Shown piece after piece: positions 7,711-17,150 of a stretch of 64,000 nt of DNA. Numbering within the stretch: the stretch's first letter is position 1; each line of letters starts with the position of its first letter. A program made the position numbers and the translations under genes. The stretch covers positions 1,798,001-1,862,000 of the forward strand of contig NZ_CP096883.1 of the NCBI RefSeq assembly GCF_023273895.1, given 5' to 3'. This DNA is from Sphingobacterium sp. PCS056. Lineage in GTDB: Bacteria > Bacteroidota > Bacteroidia > Sphingobacteriales > Sphingobacteriaceae. Below the pieces are notes generated by a model. It searched no databases, had not been told where the DNA came from, and saw only the letters and a list, made by a program, of their open reading frames with translations.

Positions 7711-10596
7711 TTAGCCGAGAAGCTCTTGTATGTCTTCTGCGGATAGTGATTTGATAAAACTTTCTTCAGTCGTGATTAGACTTTGAGCAATAGAACGCTT
7801 TCTATTTTGCATCGCAAGTATTTTTTCTTCAACAGTATCTTTAGATATGAATTTATAGATAAAAACATTCTTGGTTTGTCCAATACGATGGGATCTATCT
7901 ACAGCTTGTTGTTCAACAGCTGGGTTCCACCAAGGATCAAGAATAAATACATAATCGGCTTCAATAAGATTGAGACCAACACCACCTGCTTTGATTGATA
8001 TTAAAAAGAGTTTGGTATCTTTATCTTCTCTAAATTGACTTACAGCTTCATCTCTATTTTTAGTACTTCCATCTAAATATGCGTAATTGATATTCTTTTT
8101 ATCAAAATAGCTTCTGAAAATATTCAATTGTTTTACAAACTGAGAAAATATTAACACTTTATTGCCATTTTGCAACACTTTTTCCAGTGTTTCAATGACC
8201 GTGTCAAATTTTCCTGAATTGCCGGTATAATCTTGATCAACCATCTTAGGATGGTTGGCCAGTTGTCGTAATTTGATTAAACCTTGTAATAGCGCAATTT
8301 GATTAGATTTTGCTTTTCCTGTAAGTTGATTATCTAAAATTGCATTGCGATACTCGGATTTTATTTTTTCATACAGTTCATGCTGTTTTTCAGACATTTC
8401 ACAGTAGAGTACTTGCTCCGTTTTCGGCGGTAATTCTGTTGCAACCTGATCTTTAGTTCGACGTAAGATAAATGGTTTGACGATCGTTTGGAGTCTTTTT
8501 GCCTTCTCTTCATCTTTCTTTTTTTCGATAGGCTGAACAAATTCTTTTTGAAAATAGTTGTAACTACCCAAAAGACCTGGATTTGTAAAATGCATCTGTG
8601 TCCATAGATCAGAAACGGAGTTTTCTACAGGAGTTCCGCTTAACGCGAGTTTATGTTGACTTTTTAAGCTTTTAATTGCCTTAAAAGATTTTGATGTTGG
8701 GTTTTTTATATTTTGACTTTCATCTAGAATGATGTAGTTAAAATAAAATTGACTTAAGAATTCCTCATCAATACGGGTAATGCCATAGGTGGTAATGACC
8801 AAATCATAAGAGGTGAGTAATTCTGGGTTTTTTATTCTATTATTACCAGTATGTAGATATATCTGTAAATCTGGAGCAAATTTGTTTGCCTCATTTTGCC
8901 AGTTATAAATAAGTGAGGTCGGTAAAATTAATAGTGAAGTTTTAACAGCATGATCTGTTGTCAGGATTTCTTTTTGACGCTGTAATAGGGCTAATGTCTG
9001 AACAGTTTTCCCTAGACCCATATCATCTGCAAGGCATCCCCCAAATTTATATTGTTGCAGAAAATTAAACCAATTGTATCCAGCTTGTTGATAAGGACGC
9101 AATTGCCCTAAGAAATTTTTGGGTAGAGGTGCATTCGCAATTTCTTCAAATTCAGCTAACTTTTTTAATTTGCGACTGAAGGTAAGTTCGGTATGCTCAT
9201 TAATTTCCAATAAAAGACCAAGATGAATTTTATTTAATTTTAATTCATTTTTATCTTTAGAAAATTGAAACAAGTGATTGTATTGTGCAAACCACTCTTC
9301 GGGGATCATCGCTATTTCTCCGTTTGGTAAAGTAAATTCTTTAATATTATGAAGAATATGATGTCTCAATTGAATAAAAGGAATTTCAAAAGGACCAAAT
9401 TTTGCAATTGCTTTAATATCAAACCAGTCGTTGTCTTCATTGATTGAAATATCAATAGAGGTCTGACCAATGAAAAACCTCTTTTCAGCTAGATCTTGTA
9501 TAATTTCAAACCCTTTCTCTTTCAAAACCGTATCATTTTGACTTATCCAGTCAAAAATAGACGATCGCTTTCCCAGTATTTCTTTTGGTATTAAATCATT
9601 CGAATATTGGTGGGTTCTCTCTAGCCCAAGATCAGTTATAATCTGCGCTTGTTTTTCTTCCCAGACAACAGATCGCTTGATACGGTGAAAGGTATAAAGA
9701 TCTTGTTCTTCATTGTACTCCATTCGTACATTGACTTTATTATCTTTACCTGAAGAAAATATATACGGACCATATTGAAATTGTAACTGTACATGATAAT
9801 CACCTTCTTCATGATAATTTAACTTCAATATTGGATTGGCATTATGTTGATGGTTTTTTATTTCAAAACCCTCCGCGTAGACGTGATACTTTTCTATCAA
9901 GCTACAGACAAATGTTTCAAAATATTTTTTCTCTGTACTGCGTGATACGGATATGAATCTTTTGTTTAAAAATGGACTCAGTTTCTTTCCCTCTAATTGT
10001 TGATCGAAGTGGAATAGTGTATTGTTCAGTAGCATCCAAGCTTGTTCATTGACGATTACCTGGGCATTCTTGAACATGAACTCCATGCGATGGTCTTCAT
10101 ACTTAATGGTTGGAAAGTATCGTGTTTCTTCTTCAGTTCTTCTAAAATGAAAAAGAACTGAAGCAGGCTGCGAAGCAATCTGAACTTTTTGATCAGCAGG
10201 ATAACCATCTTTACTCATTAAGAAGATCGGTTTTTCTCCTACAATTTCAAAAAATTGAATAAGTACCTGATCAATTTTTGTTCTCAAGACTTCATACAGA
10301 TTTTTGTCAAATACCTTTGAGAAGAAATCAACGGGTCTAATAACTTTGTTATGATGCTTTTTGATGAGGCTAGTTTGCTCGATCTGGTCAAGTAATCGAA
10401 TTAATTTATAGTCCAATTCCTCAACAGCTTGAGCATATTCATTTACCGTATTGCTAAATACGCGTTTATATCGAAGTGAATAAGATCCATTGGGATTTAA
10501 CTTGACCGCATGCGGTTCAATTAAATAACCCAAATAGGGATGTTCACAGATGGAATAAACAATTCGGTATGATGAAGATAACTTTGTTTGTTGCAT
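7711..10596 (-). CDS. SNF2-family DEAD/DEAH helicase-like ATPase
   Basis: A 961-residue protein. The first roughly 480 residues are a poorly conserved N-terminal region without recognised motifs. The SNF2 ATPase follows: motif I DDMGLGKTVQT (about residues 525-535), motif II LDESQNIKN (about 622-630, DESQ instead of the usual DEAH/DEAQ), LSGTPVEN (motif III), and a C-terminal helicase domain with AGGVGLNL and QAVDRSHRIGQTK (motif VI). Bacterial SNF2 proteins move along double-stranded DNA or remodel protein-DNA complexes such as stalled RNA polymerase (RapA/HepA). It is transcribed alone, convergent with gltX. The exact cellular role is not visible from sequence. Confidence 0.92.
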   Translation of the reverse strand: MQQTKLSSSYRIVYSICEHPYLGYLIEPHAVKLNPNGSYSLRYKRVFSNTVNEYAQAVEELDYKLIRLLDQIEQTSLIKKHHNKVIRPVDFFSKVFDKNLYEVLRTKIDQVLIQFFEIVGEKPIFLMSKDGYPADQKVQIASQPASVLFHFRRTEEETRYFPTIKYEDHRMEFMFKNAQVIVNEQAWMLLNNTLFHFDQQLEGKKLSPFLNKRFISVSRSTEKKYFETFVCSLIEKYHVYAEGFEIKNHQHNANPILKLNYHEEGDYHVQLQFQYGPYIFSSGKDNKVNVRMEYNEEQDLYTFHRIKRSVVWEEKQAQIITDLGLERTHQYSNDLIPKEILGKRSSIFDWISQNDTVLKEKGFEIIQDLAEKRFFIGQTSIDISINEDNDWFDIKAIAKFGPFEIPFIQLRHHILHNIKEFTLPNGEIAMIPEEWFAQYNHLFQFSKDKNELKLNKIHLGLLLEINEHTELTFSRKLKKLAEFEEIANAPLPKNFLGQLRPYQQAGYNWFNFLQQYKFGGCLADDMGLGKTVQTLALLQRQKEILTTDHAVKTSLLILPTSLIYNWQNEANKFAPDLQIYLHTGNNRIKNPELLTSYDLVITTYGITRIDEEFLSQFYFNYIILDESQNIKNPTSKSFKAIKSLKSQHKLALSGTPVENSVSDLWTQMHFTNPGLLGSYNYFQKEFVQPIEKKKDEEKAKRLQTIVKPFILRRTKDQVATELPPKTEQVLYCEMSEKQHELYEKIKSEYRNAILDNQLTGKAKSNQIALLQGLIKLRQLANHPKMVDQDYTGNSGKFDTVIETLEKVLQNGNKVLIFSQFVKQLNIFRSYFDKKNINYAYLDGSTKNRDEAVSQFREDKDTKLFLISIKAGGVGLNLIEADYVFILDPWWNPAVEQQAVDRSHRIGQTKNVFIYKFISKDTVEEKILAMQNRKRSIAQSLITTEESFIKSLSAEDIQELLG

Positions 10597-10678
10597 TAAA
10601 TATATTCGTACCCTCTAAAAAGGTTTCTAATATACAGATTAATCTATATGATGTGGCTAATATTTGTTAATAATTTAT

Positions 10679-10721
10679 ACTGAATGGGCATAAACAGCGA
10701 TTTTGTTTATGCCCATTCAGT
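10679..10721 (-). terminator. Hairpin downstream of dapF
   Basis: A 17-bp perfect stem (10679-10695 with 10705-10721) with a 9-base loop lies 40 bases past the dapF stop on the minus strand. No strong U-run follows it on that strand, so termination efficiency is uncertain. Confidence 0.6.
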
Positions 10722-10760
10722 GATATTGATTTTGATGCAGTTACAATTATAATCCTCGAA

Positions 10761-11543
10761 TTAAATTGTTCCCTCAAAAACAAATGTTGCAGGGCCTTTT
10801 AAGTAAACTTCGGTAAAAGTGAAATCTTCTTTAAAAAATGAGATGTATAATTGTCCTCCTAACACGCGAATGGGTATGGTTATCTGTCCATTTCTATTTT
10901 CATGTAATGCTATTGTCATTGCTGCAGCTGTTGCTCCAGTACCACAAGCAAAAGTTTCATCTTCTACACCTCGTTCAAATGTACGTAAGAAATAACCCGA
11001 TTCACCTTCTTTTTCAATAAAGTTCACATTAATGCCTTCATCTTTATAGGTGGTATTGTTCCGAATTTTATAACCAGCACTGAAAACATCTAAATCAGAA
11101 AGGTTATTTTCAAATATAATATAGTGAGGTGAGCCTGTATTGATGACATAAGCATCTCCATCACGATTTATCTCATGAACATCAATCATTTGAAGGTCAA
11201 TTAATTTATCGTCTAAGTTCGCTTTGTGAATGCCGTCAACTGCCAAAAAGGCAGTATTGTCACGAATGATTCCTAAATCTCTTGCATAAGCTACAATACA
11301 ACGTCCTCCATTACCACACATTGTGCCTTGTCTTCCGTCGGCGTTATAATAAATCATCTCAAAATCAAAATTTTCTTTTTCTTGCAATAACATGAGACCA
11401 TCTGCGCCAATACCAAATCTTCGGTCGCAAAGCTTATGGATTAAATCTTCATTTTTGCTATCGAAATGCAGATTTCTATTGTCGATTAGAATGAAGTCAT
11501 TGCCAGCGCCTTGATATTTTGAAAATTTAATTTTTGATTCCAT
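10761..11543 (-). CDS. dapF: Diaminopimelate epimerase
   Basis: This enzyme interconverts LL- and meso-diaminopimelate for lysine and peptidoglycan synthesis. The motifs KYQGAGNDFILIDNR, MCGNGGRCIVAYA and ETFACGTGATAAA are all present. The last two supply the two catalytic cysteines of the proton-shuttle pair. I chose the ATG at 11543 (MESKIKFSKYQGAGNDF, 260 aa, the usual family length). A longer frame opens at 11591, but a TAATTTTG promoter element (11562-11569) lies between the two starts, so the longer form would not be on the transcript. Single gene, divergent from the HtrA-type protease gene. Confidence 0.95.
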   Translation of the reverse strand: MESKIKFSKYQGAGNDFILIDNRNLHFDSKNEDLIHKLCDRRFGIGADGLMLLQEKENFDFEMIYYNADGRQGTMCGNGGRCIVAYARDLGIIRDNTAFLAVDGIHKANLDDKLIDLQMIDVHEINRDGDAYVINTGSPHYIIFENNLSDLDVFSAGYKIRNNTTYKDEGINVNFIEKEGESGYFLRTFERGVEDETFACGTGATAAAMTIALHENRNGQITIPIRVLGGQLYISFFKEDFTFTEVYLKGPATFVFEGTI

Positions 11544-11561
11544 TTGAGTGATTCTATCTAG

Positions 11562-11569
11562 CAAAATTA
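11562..11569 (-). promoter_or_regulatory. dapF -7 element
   Basis: TAATTTTG on the minus strand, ending 18 bases before the ATG at 11543. It matches TAnnTTTG. The -33 region is weak. It decides the dapF start because it lies inside the longer open frame. Confidence 0.5.
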
Positions 11570-11683
11570 ACTTTTCTGTTACATATAACATAACGAAAGT
11601 TAAGTTTTGTTAAAACGATGTTTTAAAGACTCCAATTAACATTTTTTAACGTGCCTAATTAGCAGAGAAATTTGAAATGGTAT

Positions 11684-11691
11684 TACATTTG
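11684..11691 (+). promoter_or_regulatory. Candidate -7 element for the HtrA-type protease gene
   Basis: TACATTTG lies about 95 bases upstream of the ATG at 11786. It matches TAnnTTTG exactly, but no good TTTG stands at the -33 distance, so the assignment is tentative. Confidence 0.35.
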
Positions 11692-11785
11692 AAAAGGAAC
11701 TACTATATTTATGTAGAATAGTTTTTCGGGGTAAATATTGAGTTTAGAATATCATATTTAATAAAAATTTTAGAAGCTATAGTTT

Positions 11786-13333
11786 ATGAACAAAGTAGGT
11801 TTAACTTTATTAACAGCAGTCTTCGGAGGAGCCGTAGCCCTTGGGGGGTATAAGCTTTTTGAAAGTAAAAAGTTTGAAGGAATGTCTATCGAAGACAAAC
11901 AAAAGGTATATTTTGCGAACAACCCAACTGGAGTGATTTCTTCAACAGGAAATCCAGATTTTACACAAGCAGCTGCAATTGTGTCTCCAGGCGTTGTTCA
12001 TATCAAGACAACATATACAAGACAAGCATCTCAAGGAGGAGGATCAGGTTCGCCGTTTGATATGTTTGAAGAGTTTTTTGGAACACCACAAGGACGTGGC
12101 CGTCAACAAAGACAAGCACAACCCGTACAGGCCTCAGGCTCTGGGGTAATCATAACGGAAGATGGATATATCGTAACCAATAACCACGTTGTGGAAGATG
12201 CAGATAAAATTGAGGTTGTTCTTACGGATAAACGTTCCTTTGAAGCTAAAGTAATTGGTCGTGATCCAAATACCGATTTAGCACTTTTAAAAGTAACCGC
12301 TAAGGGATTGCCTGTCGTAAAATTGGGTAATTCAGATAACGTCAATATTGGAGAATGGGTATTGGCAGTTGGATATCCTCTGGGCTTACAATCTACAGTA
12401 ACTGCAGGTATTGTGAGTGCTAAAGGCCGTCAGATCGGTATATTAGGAGAAAGCCAACAACAACCTCGTGGTTATGGAGGTCAAGAGCAGCCGGTCGCTA
12501 ATTCTTCAATTGAATCATTTATTCAAACAGATGCCGTTATCAACAGAGGAAATAGTGGTGGTGCACTTGTAAACGCTCAAGGCGAATTAATAGGTATTAA
12601 TTCTGCAATAGCTTCCCCAACGGGAGTGTATGCTGGATACGGGTTTGCAATACCAGTAAATCTAGTTAAAAAAATCGTTGACGATTTTAAAGAATTCGGA
12701 AATGTGAAACGTGGATATATTGGTATTACTTTTACAGAAATTAATCCTGAATTAGCAAAAGAAAAAGGCTTTACAGATGTCAATGGATTATATGTTCAGG
12801 ATGTCGTTAAAGGCGGCGCAGCAGAATCTGCAGGAATTCAGAAGGCCGATCTAATTACAAAGATCAATGGTAGAGTAATCACTTCTTCTCCAGTTTTACA
12901 AGAAACTATTGGTCGATTACGTCCAGGAGATAAAGTAAAATTGACTTTCAAGCGTGATGGTAAAGAGCGAGAAGTAACGGTGGCCTTAAAGGGAGAAGAG
13001 GTAAACAAAGCTGCAGAAGCAGGAAAGTCAAGTAAAAGTGCTACAGAAATCTATAATAAATTAGGCGCAAGTTTCCTACCTGCTTCTTCTGAAAAGAAAA
13101 AAGAACTGGGTGTTAATTCAGGCGTTGTCGTGACACAAGTTAATAAAGGTGGAGTTTTTGAATATTTTGGAGTAGAGAGAGGACTAGTAATTACTGAAGT
13201 GAATGGTGTACCTGTTAATAATGTTGACGAGATTGAGGCAGCATTAGCTAAAACAAAGCGTAATATTGTTAGCTTAAAAGGTGTTCCAGAACGAGGAAGT
13301 ACAGTAGTGATCAATGTTCCTATCGAATATTAA
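11786..13333 (+). CDS. degP: Do/HtrA-family periplasmic serine protease
   Basis: A 515-residue trypsin-like protease-chaperone for envelope quality control. An N-terminal hydrophobic segment (about residues 5-21) exports or anchors it. The catalytic triad is visible as H134 (NNHVVEDAD), D164 (NTDLALLKV) and S257 (NRGNSGGAL). Two PDZ domains follow (about residues 300-400 and 425-510), the DegP/DegQ arrangement. A Gln/Gly/Arg-rich loop at about 83-118 lies between the first strands, at the place of the DegP LA loop. It is transcribed alone and followed by a hairpin with a T-run at 13354-13386. The symbol is by family; degQ is equally possible. Confidence 0.93.
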   Translation: MNKVGLTLLTAVFGGAVALGGYKLFESKKFEGMSIEDKQKVYFANNPTGVISSTGNPDFTQAAAIVSPGVVHIKTTYTRQASQGGGSGSPFDMFEEFFGTPQGRGRQQRQAQPVQASGSGVIITEDGYIVTNNHVVEDADKIEVVLTDKRSFEAKVIGRDPNTDLALLKVTAKGLPVVKLGNSDNVNIGEWVLAVGYPLGLQSTVTAGIVSAKGRQIGILGESQQQPRGYGGQEQPVANSSIESFIQTDAVINRGNSGGALVNAQGELIGINSAIASPTGVYAGYGFAIPVNLVKKIVDDFKEFGNVKRGYIGITFTEINPELAKEKGFTDVNGLYVQDVVKGGAAESAGIQKADLITKINGRVITSSPVLQETIGRLRPGDKVKLTFKRDGKEREVTVALKGEEVNKAAEAGKSSKSATEIYNKLGASFLPASSEKKKELGVNSGVVVTQVNKGGVFEYFGVERGLVITEVNGVPVNNVDEIEAALAKTKRNIVSLKGVPERGSTVVINVPIEY

Positions 13334-13353
13334 AAATATTTAGGTTGGTTATG

Positions 13354-13386
13354 AAGGTGGTTTCGATTTCGAAATCACCTTTTTTA
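13354..13386 (+). terminator. Terminator after the HtrA-type protease gene
   Basis: A 12-bp stem (13354-13365 with 13370-13381, one G-T pair) with an ATTT loop is followed directly by six T residues. This is a textbook intrinsic terminator, 20 bases after the stop codon. Confidence 0.85.
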
Positions 13387-13431
13387 CTTTAATATGGGTG
13401 TGTACTCTCAATATTATCACTATTTTTAGGC

Positions 13432-13866
13432 ATGAAAATTTTAATGGTTTGTTTAGGTAATATTTGTCGTTCGCCATTGGCACATGGTATTTTAAATCAT
13501 TTAGCAGAAGAGGAAGGATTGGATTGGACAATTGAGTCTGCTGGTACCGGAGATTGGCATGTTGGTCAAAGTCCAGATCATAGATCTATTGCTGTTGCTC
13601 AAAAATACAAAGTAGATATTTCACAACAAAAAGCGATGCACTTTAAGCCTAGTCTATTTGAAATATATGATCATATCCTAGTAATGGATCATCAAAACTA
13701 TAAAGATGTAATGGCACAAGCATCGTCAAAAGAAGAAAAGAAGAAAGTATCCTTATTTTTAGTTGATGATATTGTACCAGATCCGTATTTTGACGAACGT
13801 TTATTTGAACCTGTCTACCAGATGATCGAAACCCGATGTAAAGAATTAATTCAAGAATGGAGGTAG
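13432..13866 (+). CDS. Low-molecular-weight protein-tyrosine phosphatase
   Basis: A 144-residue cytoplasmic phosphatase. The phosphate-binding loop CLGNICRS holds nucleophile C7 and R13 in the CX5R pattern, and the general acid is D117 in VPDPYF. Length and layout are normal for the family, which also includes arsenate reductases; the VPDPY signature favours phosphatase. Bacterial members often reverse tyrosine phosphorylation on capsule-export kinases, but no such kinase gene is nearby. It follows the protease terminator by about 45 bases and has its own short leader. A TATTTTTA element three bases before the ATG is a weak promoter match. Confidence 0.92.
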   Translation: MKILMVCLGNICRSPLAHGILNHLAEEEGLDWTIESAGTGDWHVGQSPDHRSIAVAQKYKVDISQQKAMHFKPSLFEIYDHILVMDHQNYKDVMAQASSKEEKKKVSLFLVDDIVPDPYFDERLFEPVYQMIETRCKELIQEWR

Positions 13867-14057
13867 TTTTTCAGATCTTTTAAAATCTCTCAGTACTATT
13901 TTCAAGTTAGTAGATAGTTTACACACTTGAGAAGTGTCAGGTGTTGTACATGAAATTTAATAATCTGAATGTACTATGTTTCATATTCACTCTGGATATA
14001 TTAGTATATAAAATACAATTTATCTAAGTTTGTGTCTATATCTATAGTTGTATTTAT

Positions 14058-14405
14058 ATGAATGCCTCAGAAGTAAATAAAAAATGGGTGATTTTGCAAC
14101 ATGAGATTGCTCAATCATTTGATATGGATTTACCCGATTTAAAAGTATTTTTATTTTTGATTGGTGTCCAGGAATTAGGGAAAGGTCCGCAGACTTTTTC
14201 GAAGAGAGAAAAAGAGGAATTGATGCATATCGCAAATTGCCGTCTTTTTAGCGCGATGGGCTTTTATGAACTTAAAGGATTGGATGAACAAGGTTGGCCA
14301 CATTGGGAGCTAGTTAAACCAATTCCTAATTATACTTTATTAGAACAGGAGTTGATCATCAAGTCTTTGATCATAGATTATTTCCAAGAGCTAAATGTCA
14401 TTTAA
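14058..14405 (+). CDS. Conserved hypothetical protein, 115 aa
   Basis: I do not recognise a named domain. The product is a small soluble protein with predicted helices, no signal peptide and no membrane segment. It contains a Lys/Glu-rich turn (KREKEELMHIANCRLF, about residues 49-64) and the aromatic stretch GFYELKGLDEQGWPHWELV (about 68-86). It begins a probable three-gene unit, with a cyclophilin gene 9 bases downstream and exonuclease III 20 bases after that. Normal codon use and tight spacing argue it is a real gene. Function unknown. Confidence 0.75.
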   Translation: MNASEVNKKWVILQHEIAQSFDMDLPDLKVFLFLIGVQELGKGPQTFSKREKEELMHIANCRLFSAMGFYELKGLDEQGWPHWELVKPIPNYTLLEQELIIKSLIIDYFQELNVI

Positions 14406-14414
14406 TAGATTATA

Positions 14415-15167
14415 ATGAAAAGGATTATTTTAAGTGTATTTTTTTGTGCTTTATCGATCGCACTATTTGCAGCGAAGCCTGCTTATAAATATGTGCGTAT
14501 CCAAACGGGTAAAGGGACAGTTGTTTTGAAGCTTTATAATGAGACACCTAAACACCGGGACAATTTTATCAAATTGGTGAAGGAAAATTATTTTGATAGC
14601 TTGCTTTTTCATCGGGTGATACATAATTTTATGATTCAGGGGGGGGATCCTGATTCTAAAAATGCAAAGCCAGGTCAACAACTGGGAGAAGGTGGGCCAA
14701 GTTATACCATTCCTTCTGAAATTCAATCAGGATTATTTCATAAAAAAGGAACTCTAGGAGCTGCACGTGATGATAATCCTGCAAAAGCTTCTTCAGCATC
14801 ACAATTCTATATTGTCCAAGGGAAAAAGTTTACAAATGCAGGTTTGGATAGTTTAGAAACTTTGCGAATGAAAGGTGTCAAATTTACGGAAGCACAACGT
14901 GCTGCCTATACAACAGTAGGAGGAACACCACACTTAGATGGCAATTATACTGTATTTGGCGAGTTGATCAATGGAATAGAAGTGATTGATGCGATTGCTG
15001 CTGTGAAGACGGACAAAAATGATCGCCCTATAACGGACGAACGAATGTATGTTAAGTTATTGACGAAGAGAGAAGCAATTAATTTGGAACGTGAATTAAA
15101 AGGATTAAAACCTAAAAATGGTTTATTCACTAAGATTGCTGATATGTTTTCTTCTTCTAATTATTAA
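14415..15167 (+). CDS. Secreted cyclophilin-type peptidyl-prolyl cis-trans isomerase
   Basis: A 250-residue protein with a signal peptide (about residues 1-20, ending ALFAAKPAYK), so it acts outside the cytoplasm in protein folding. The cyclophilin core is clear: LLFHRVIHNFMIQGGDP (catalytic Arg in FHRVI, and the Q-G-G-D stretch), then SSASQFYIV and LDGNYTVFGELINGIEVID. An insertion of about 30 residues between the SQFYIV and HLDGNYTVFG strands is typical of Bacteroidota members. It sits between the 115-aa unknown and exonuclease III genes in a tight plus-strand unit. Confidence 0.93.
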   Translation: MKRIILSVFFCALSIALFAAKPAYKYVRIQTGKGTVVLKLYNETPKHRDNFIKLVKENYFDSLLFHRVIHNFMIQGGDPDSKNAKPGQQLGEGGPSYTIPSEIQSGLFHKKGTLGAARDDNPAKASSASQFYIVQGKKFTNAGLDSLETLRMKGVKFTEAQRAAYTTVGGTPHLDGNYTVFGELINGIEVIDAIAAVKTDKNDRPITDERMYVKLLTKREAINLERELKGLKPKNGLFTKIADMFSSSNY

Positions 15168-15187
15168 TTTCCAAATAGATTTTTGCT

Positions 15188-15952
15188 TTGAAAATAGTTA
15201 CATATAATGTGAATGGTCTGCGTGCAGCGATTAAAAAAGATTGGCTAGGTTGGTTAAAAGAAGTCAATGCAGATGTTGTCTGCTTGCAAGAAATAAAAGC
15301 TACTCCAGATCAGATCCCTGAAATAGCGTTATTAGAGCAGCTAGGATATGAACATTACTGGTATCCTGCTCAGAAAAAAGGATATAGTGGAACGGCTATA
15401 TTTACTCGAATAACACCTAAACATGTTGAATACGGTTGTGGACATGAAGATTATGATTTTGAGGGACGAATCATTCGTGCCGATTTTGATGATTTATCTA
15501 TTATGAGTACCTATTTTCCATCTGGCACTACTGGTGATACTCGTCAAGATTTTAAATATCGATTTTTAGCTGATTTTCAGAATTACTCCAATCAGCTTTT
15601 ATTAGAGAGACCAAATTTGATTGTGTGCGGAGATTATAATATCTGTCACCGTCCTATTGATATTCACAATCCGAAGTCAAATGCTAACTCTTCAGGTTTT
15701 TTACCAGAAGAAAGAGAATGGATGGAAAATTTTATAAACTCAGGTTATATTGACTCTTTCCGTCACTTAAATCCAGATCCGCATCACTACAGCTGGTGGA
15801 GTTATCGCGCAGGAGCACGTGCTAGAAATTTGGGTTGGCGTATTGATTATAATATGGTATCAACTGCTTTAGCAGATAGAATTGAATCCGCTACAATATT
15901 AAATCAGGCGGTACATTCTGATCACTGTCCAGTTGTCCTTAACTTAAAATAA
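15188..15952 (+). CDS. xth: Exodeoxyribonuclease III (AP endonuclease, XthA/ExoA family)
   Basis: A 254-residue Mg-dependent DNA repair nuclease that cuts abasic sites and trims 3' ends. Visible motifs: VTYNVNGLRAA (metal Asn), CLQEIKA (metal Glu), CGDYNICHRPIDIHNPK (catalytic Asp-Asn), WRIDYNMVS and the terminal SDHCPVVL (Asp-His). The start is a TTG at 15188, which places the first motif at the normal N-terminal position; no in-frame ATG is available upstream within 20 bases of the cyclophilin stop. It ends at a strong bidirectional hairpin. Confidence 0.95.
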   Translation: MKIVTYNVNGLRAAIKKDWLGWLKEVNADVVCLQEIKATPDQIPEIALLEQLGYEHYWYPAQKKGYSGTAIFTRITPKHVEYGCGHEDYDFEGRIIRADFDDLSIMSTYFPSGTTGDTRQDFKYRFLADFQNYSNQLLLERPNLIVCGDYNICHRPIDIHNPKSNANSSGFLPEEREWMENFINSGYIDSFRHLNPDPHHYSWWSYRAGARARNLGWRIDYNMVSTALADRIESATILNQAVHSDHCPVVLNLK

Positions 15953-16000
15953 TATCTAAGTTGAAGTGAAGTATTCGATTTTAACGATCGAATAAAGATC

Positions 16001-16042
16001 AAAAATAAAGGGTCTCATTGTAGAATGAGACCCTTTATTTTT
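16001..16042. terminator. Bidirectional terminator between exonuclease III and mrp genes
   Basis: A 19-bp perfect stem (16001-16019 with 16024-16042), with A and T runs at its base, lies between two convergent genes and serves both strands. Confidence 0.88.
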
Positions 16043-16058
16043 GATATGATGTCAACAG

Positions 16059-17120
16059 CTATCTTACGGCTTGTATGATAGACAATTGTTGCGCTACTTT
16101 TTCAGCGATTGTAATAAATGCCCTTGTTGTTGGATCTTCTGCATCTATGGCAGTTGGAAAGCCATTATCACCCGCATCAGATATTCCTTTTAATAATGGA
16201 ATTTCACCCAAGAAAGGTATTTTGTATTCTTCGGCCAATCGCATTCCACCACCTTTGCCAAAAATATAATATTTGTTTTCAGGTAATTCGGCAGGAGTAA
16301 AATATGCCATATTTTCAACAATACCTAATAATGGTATATTTATGGAATCCATCAAGAACATACCCATGCCCTTAATAGCATCTGCTAAAGCAACCTGTTG
16401 TGGTGTAGTTACAATAACCGCACCTGCTATAGGGTAGTTTTGAGCAACAGTTATATGGATGTCCCCTGTGCCTGGGGGCATATCGATTACTAAATAGTCT
16501 AGATCTCCCCAGTCTGTATCATTTAACAATTGTTTGATAGCAGATGTCGCCATAGGCCCTCTCCATGGAATAGGTTGATTTGGATCCGTAAAAAATCCAA
16601 TAGATAATAACTTGATTCCAAATTTTTCTATTGGCTGTATTTTGACAGTGCCATCTTCATGTTGCACTGACTGAGGTTTTTCACCCTCAAGCCCAAACAT
16701 AATAGGAAGTGATGGCCCATAGATGTCTGCATCTAAAAGTCCAGTCTTTGCCCCTTTAGCATGTAATGATAAAGCAAGATTTGCTGCAACAGTAGATTTG
16801 CCCACACCACCCTTTCCAGAAGAAACGAGTATGATGTTTTTGATTCCTAAAAGTTGATTTCCCTCTTTACCCAGCACGCGTGATGTCATATGAACATCTA
16901 CTGCAATGTTCTTGTCAATAAAATGTGCGATTGCATTTCGACAGGCATGTTCAATATGATCTTTAAGCGGGCATGCCGGTGTCGTTAAAACAACTTCAAA
17001 AGATACTTTTTGATCTTCAATTACAATATTTTGAATCATATTGAGTGTAACCAAATCTTTTTTCAAATCTGGTTCCTCTACATATGATAATGCTTCTAGT
17101 ACTTGTTCTTTGGTTATCAT
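16059..17120 (-). CDS. apbC: Mrp/NBP35-family Fe-S cluster carrier ATPase
   Basis: A 353-residue cytoplasmic protein. Residues about 1-85 (MITKEQVLEALSYVEEPDLKKDLV) form a MIP18/DUF59 domain with the CPLKDHIE motif. Next comes a ParA/MinD-type P-loop, SSGKGGVGKSTVAANLALSL, and the PPGTGD switch. Such proteins bind and transfer Fe-S clusters to apo-enzymes. The longer open frame begins at a TTG (17153) that is itself part of a TAAATTTG promoter element (17151-17158), so the ATG at 17120 must be the real start. Single gene, divergent from the transglycosylase-hpt unit. The usual CxxC cluster motif of many ApbC proteins is not evident. Confidence 0.92.
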   Translation of the reverse strand: MITKEQVLEALSYVEEPDLKKDLVTLNMIQNIVIEDQKVSFEVVLTTPACPLKDHIEHACRNAIAHFIDKNIAVDVHMTSRVLGKEGNQLLGIKNIILVSSGKGGVGKSTVAANLALSLHAKGAKTGLLDADIYGPSLPIMFGLEGEKPQSVQHEDGTVKIQPIEKFGIKLLSIGFFTDPNQPIPWRGPMATSAIKQLLNDTDWGDLDYLVIDMPPGTGDIHITVAQNYPIAGAVIVTTPQQVALADAIKGMGMFLMDSINIPLLGIVENMAYFTPAELPENKYYIFGKGGGMRLAEEYKIPFLGEIPLLKGISDAGDNGFPTAIDAEDPTTRAFITIAEKVAQQLSIIQAVR

Positions 17121-17150
17121 CTGATATATGGATGCATGTATATTAAACCA

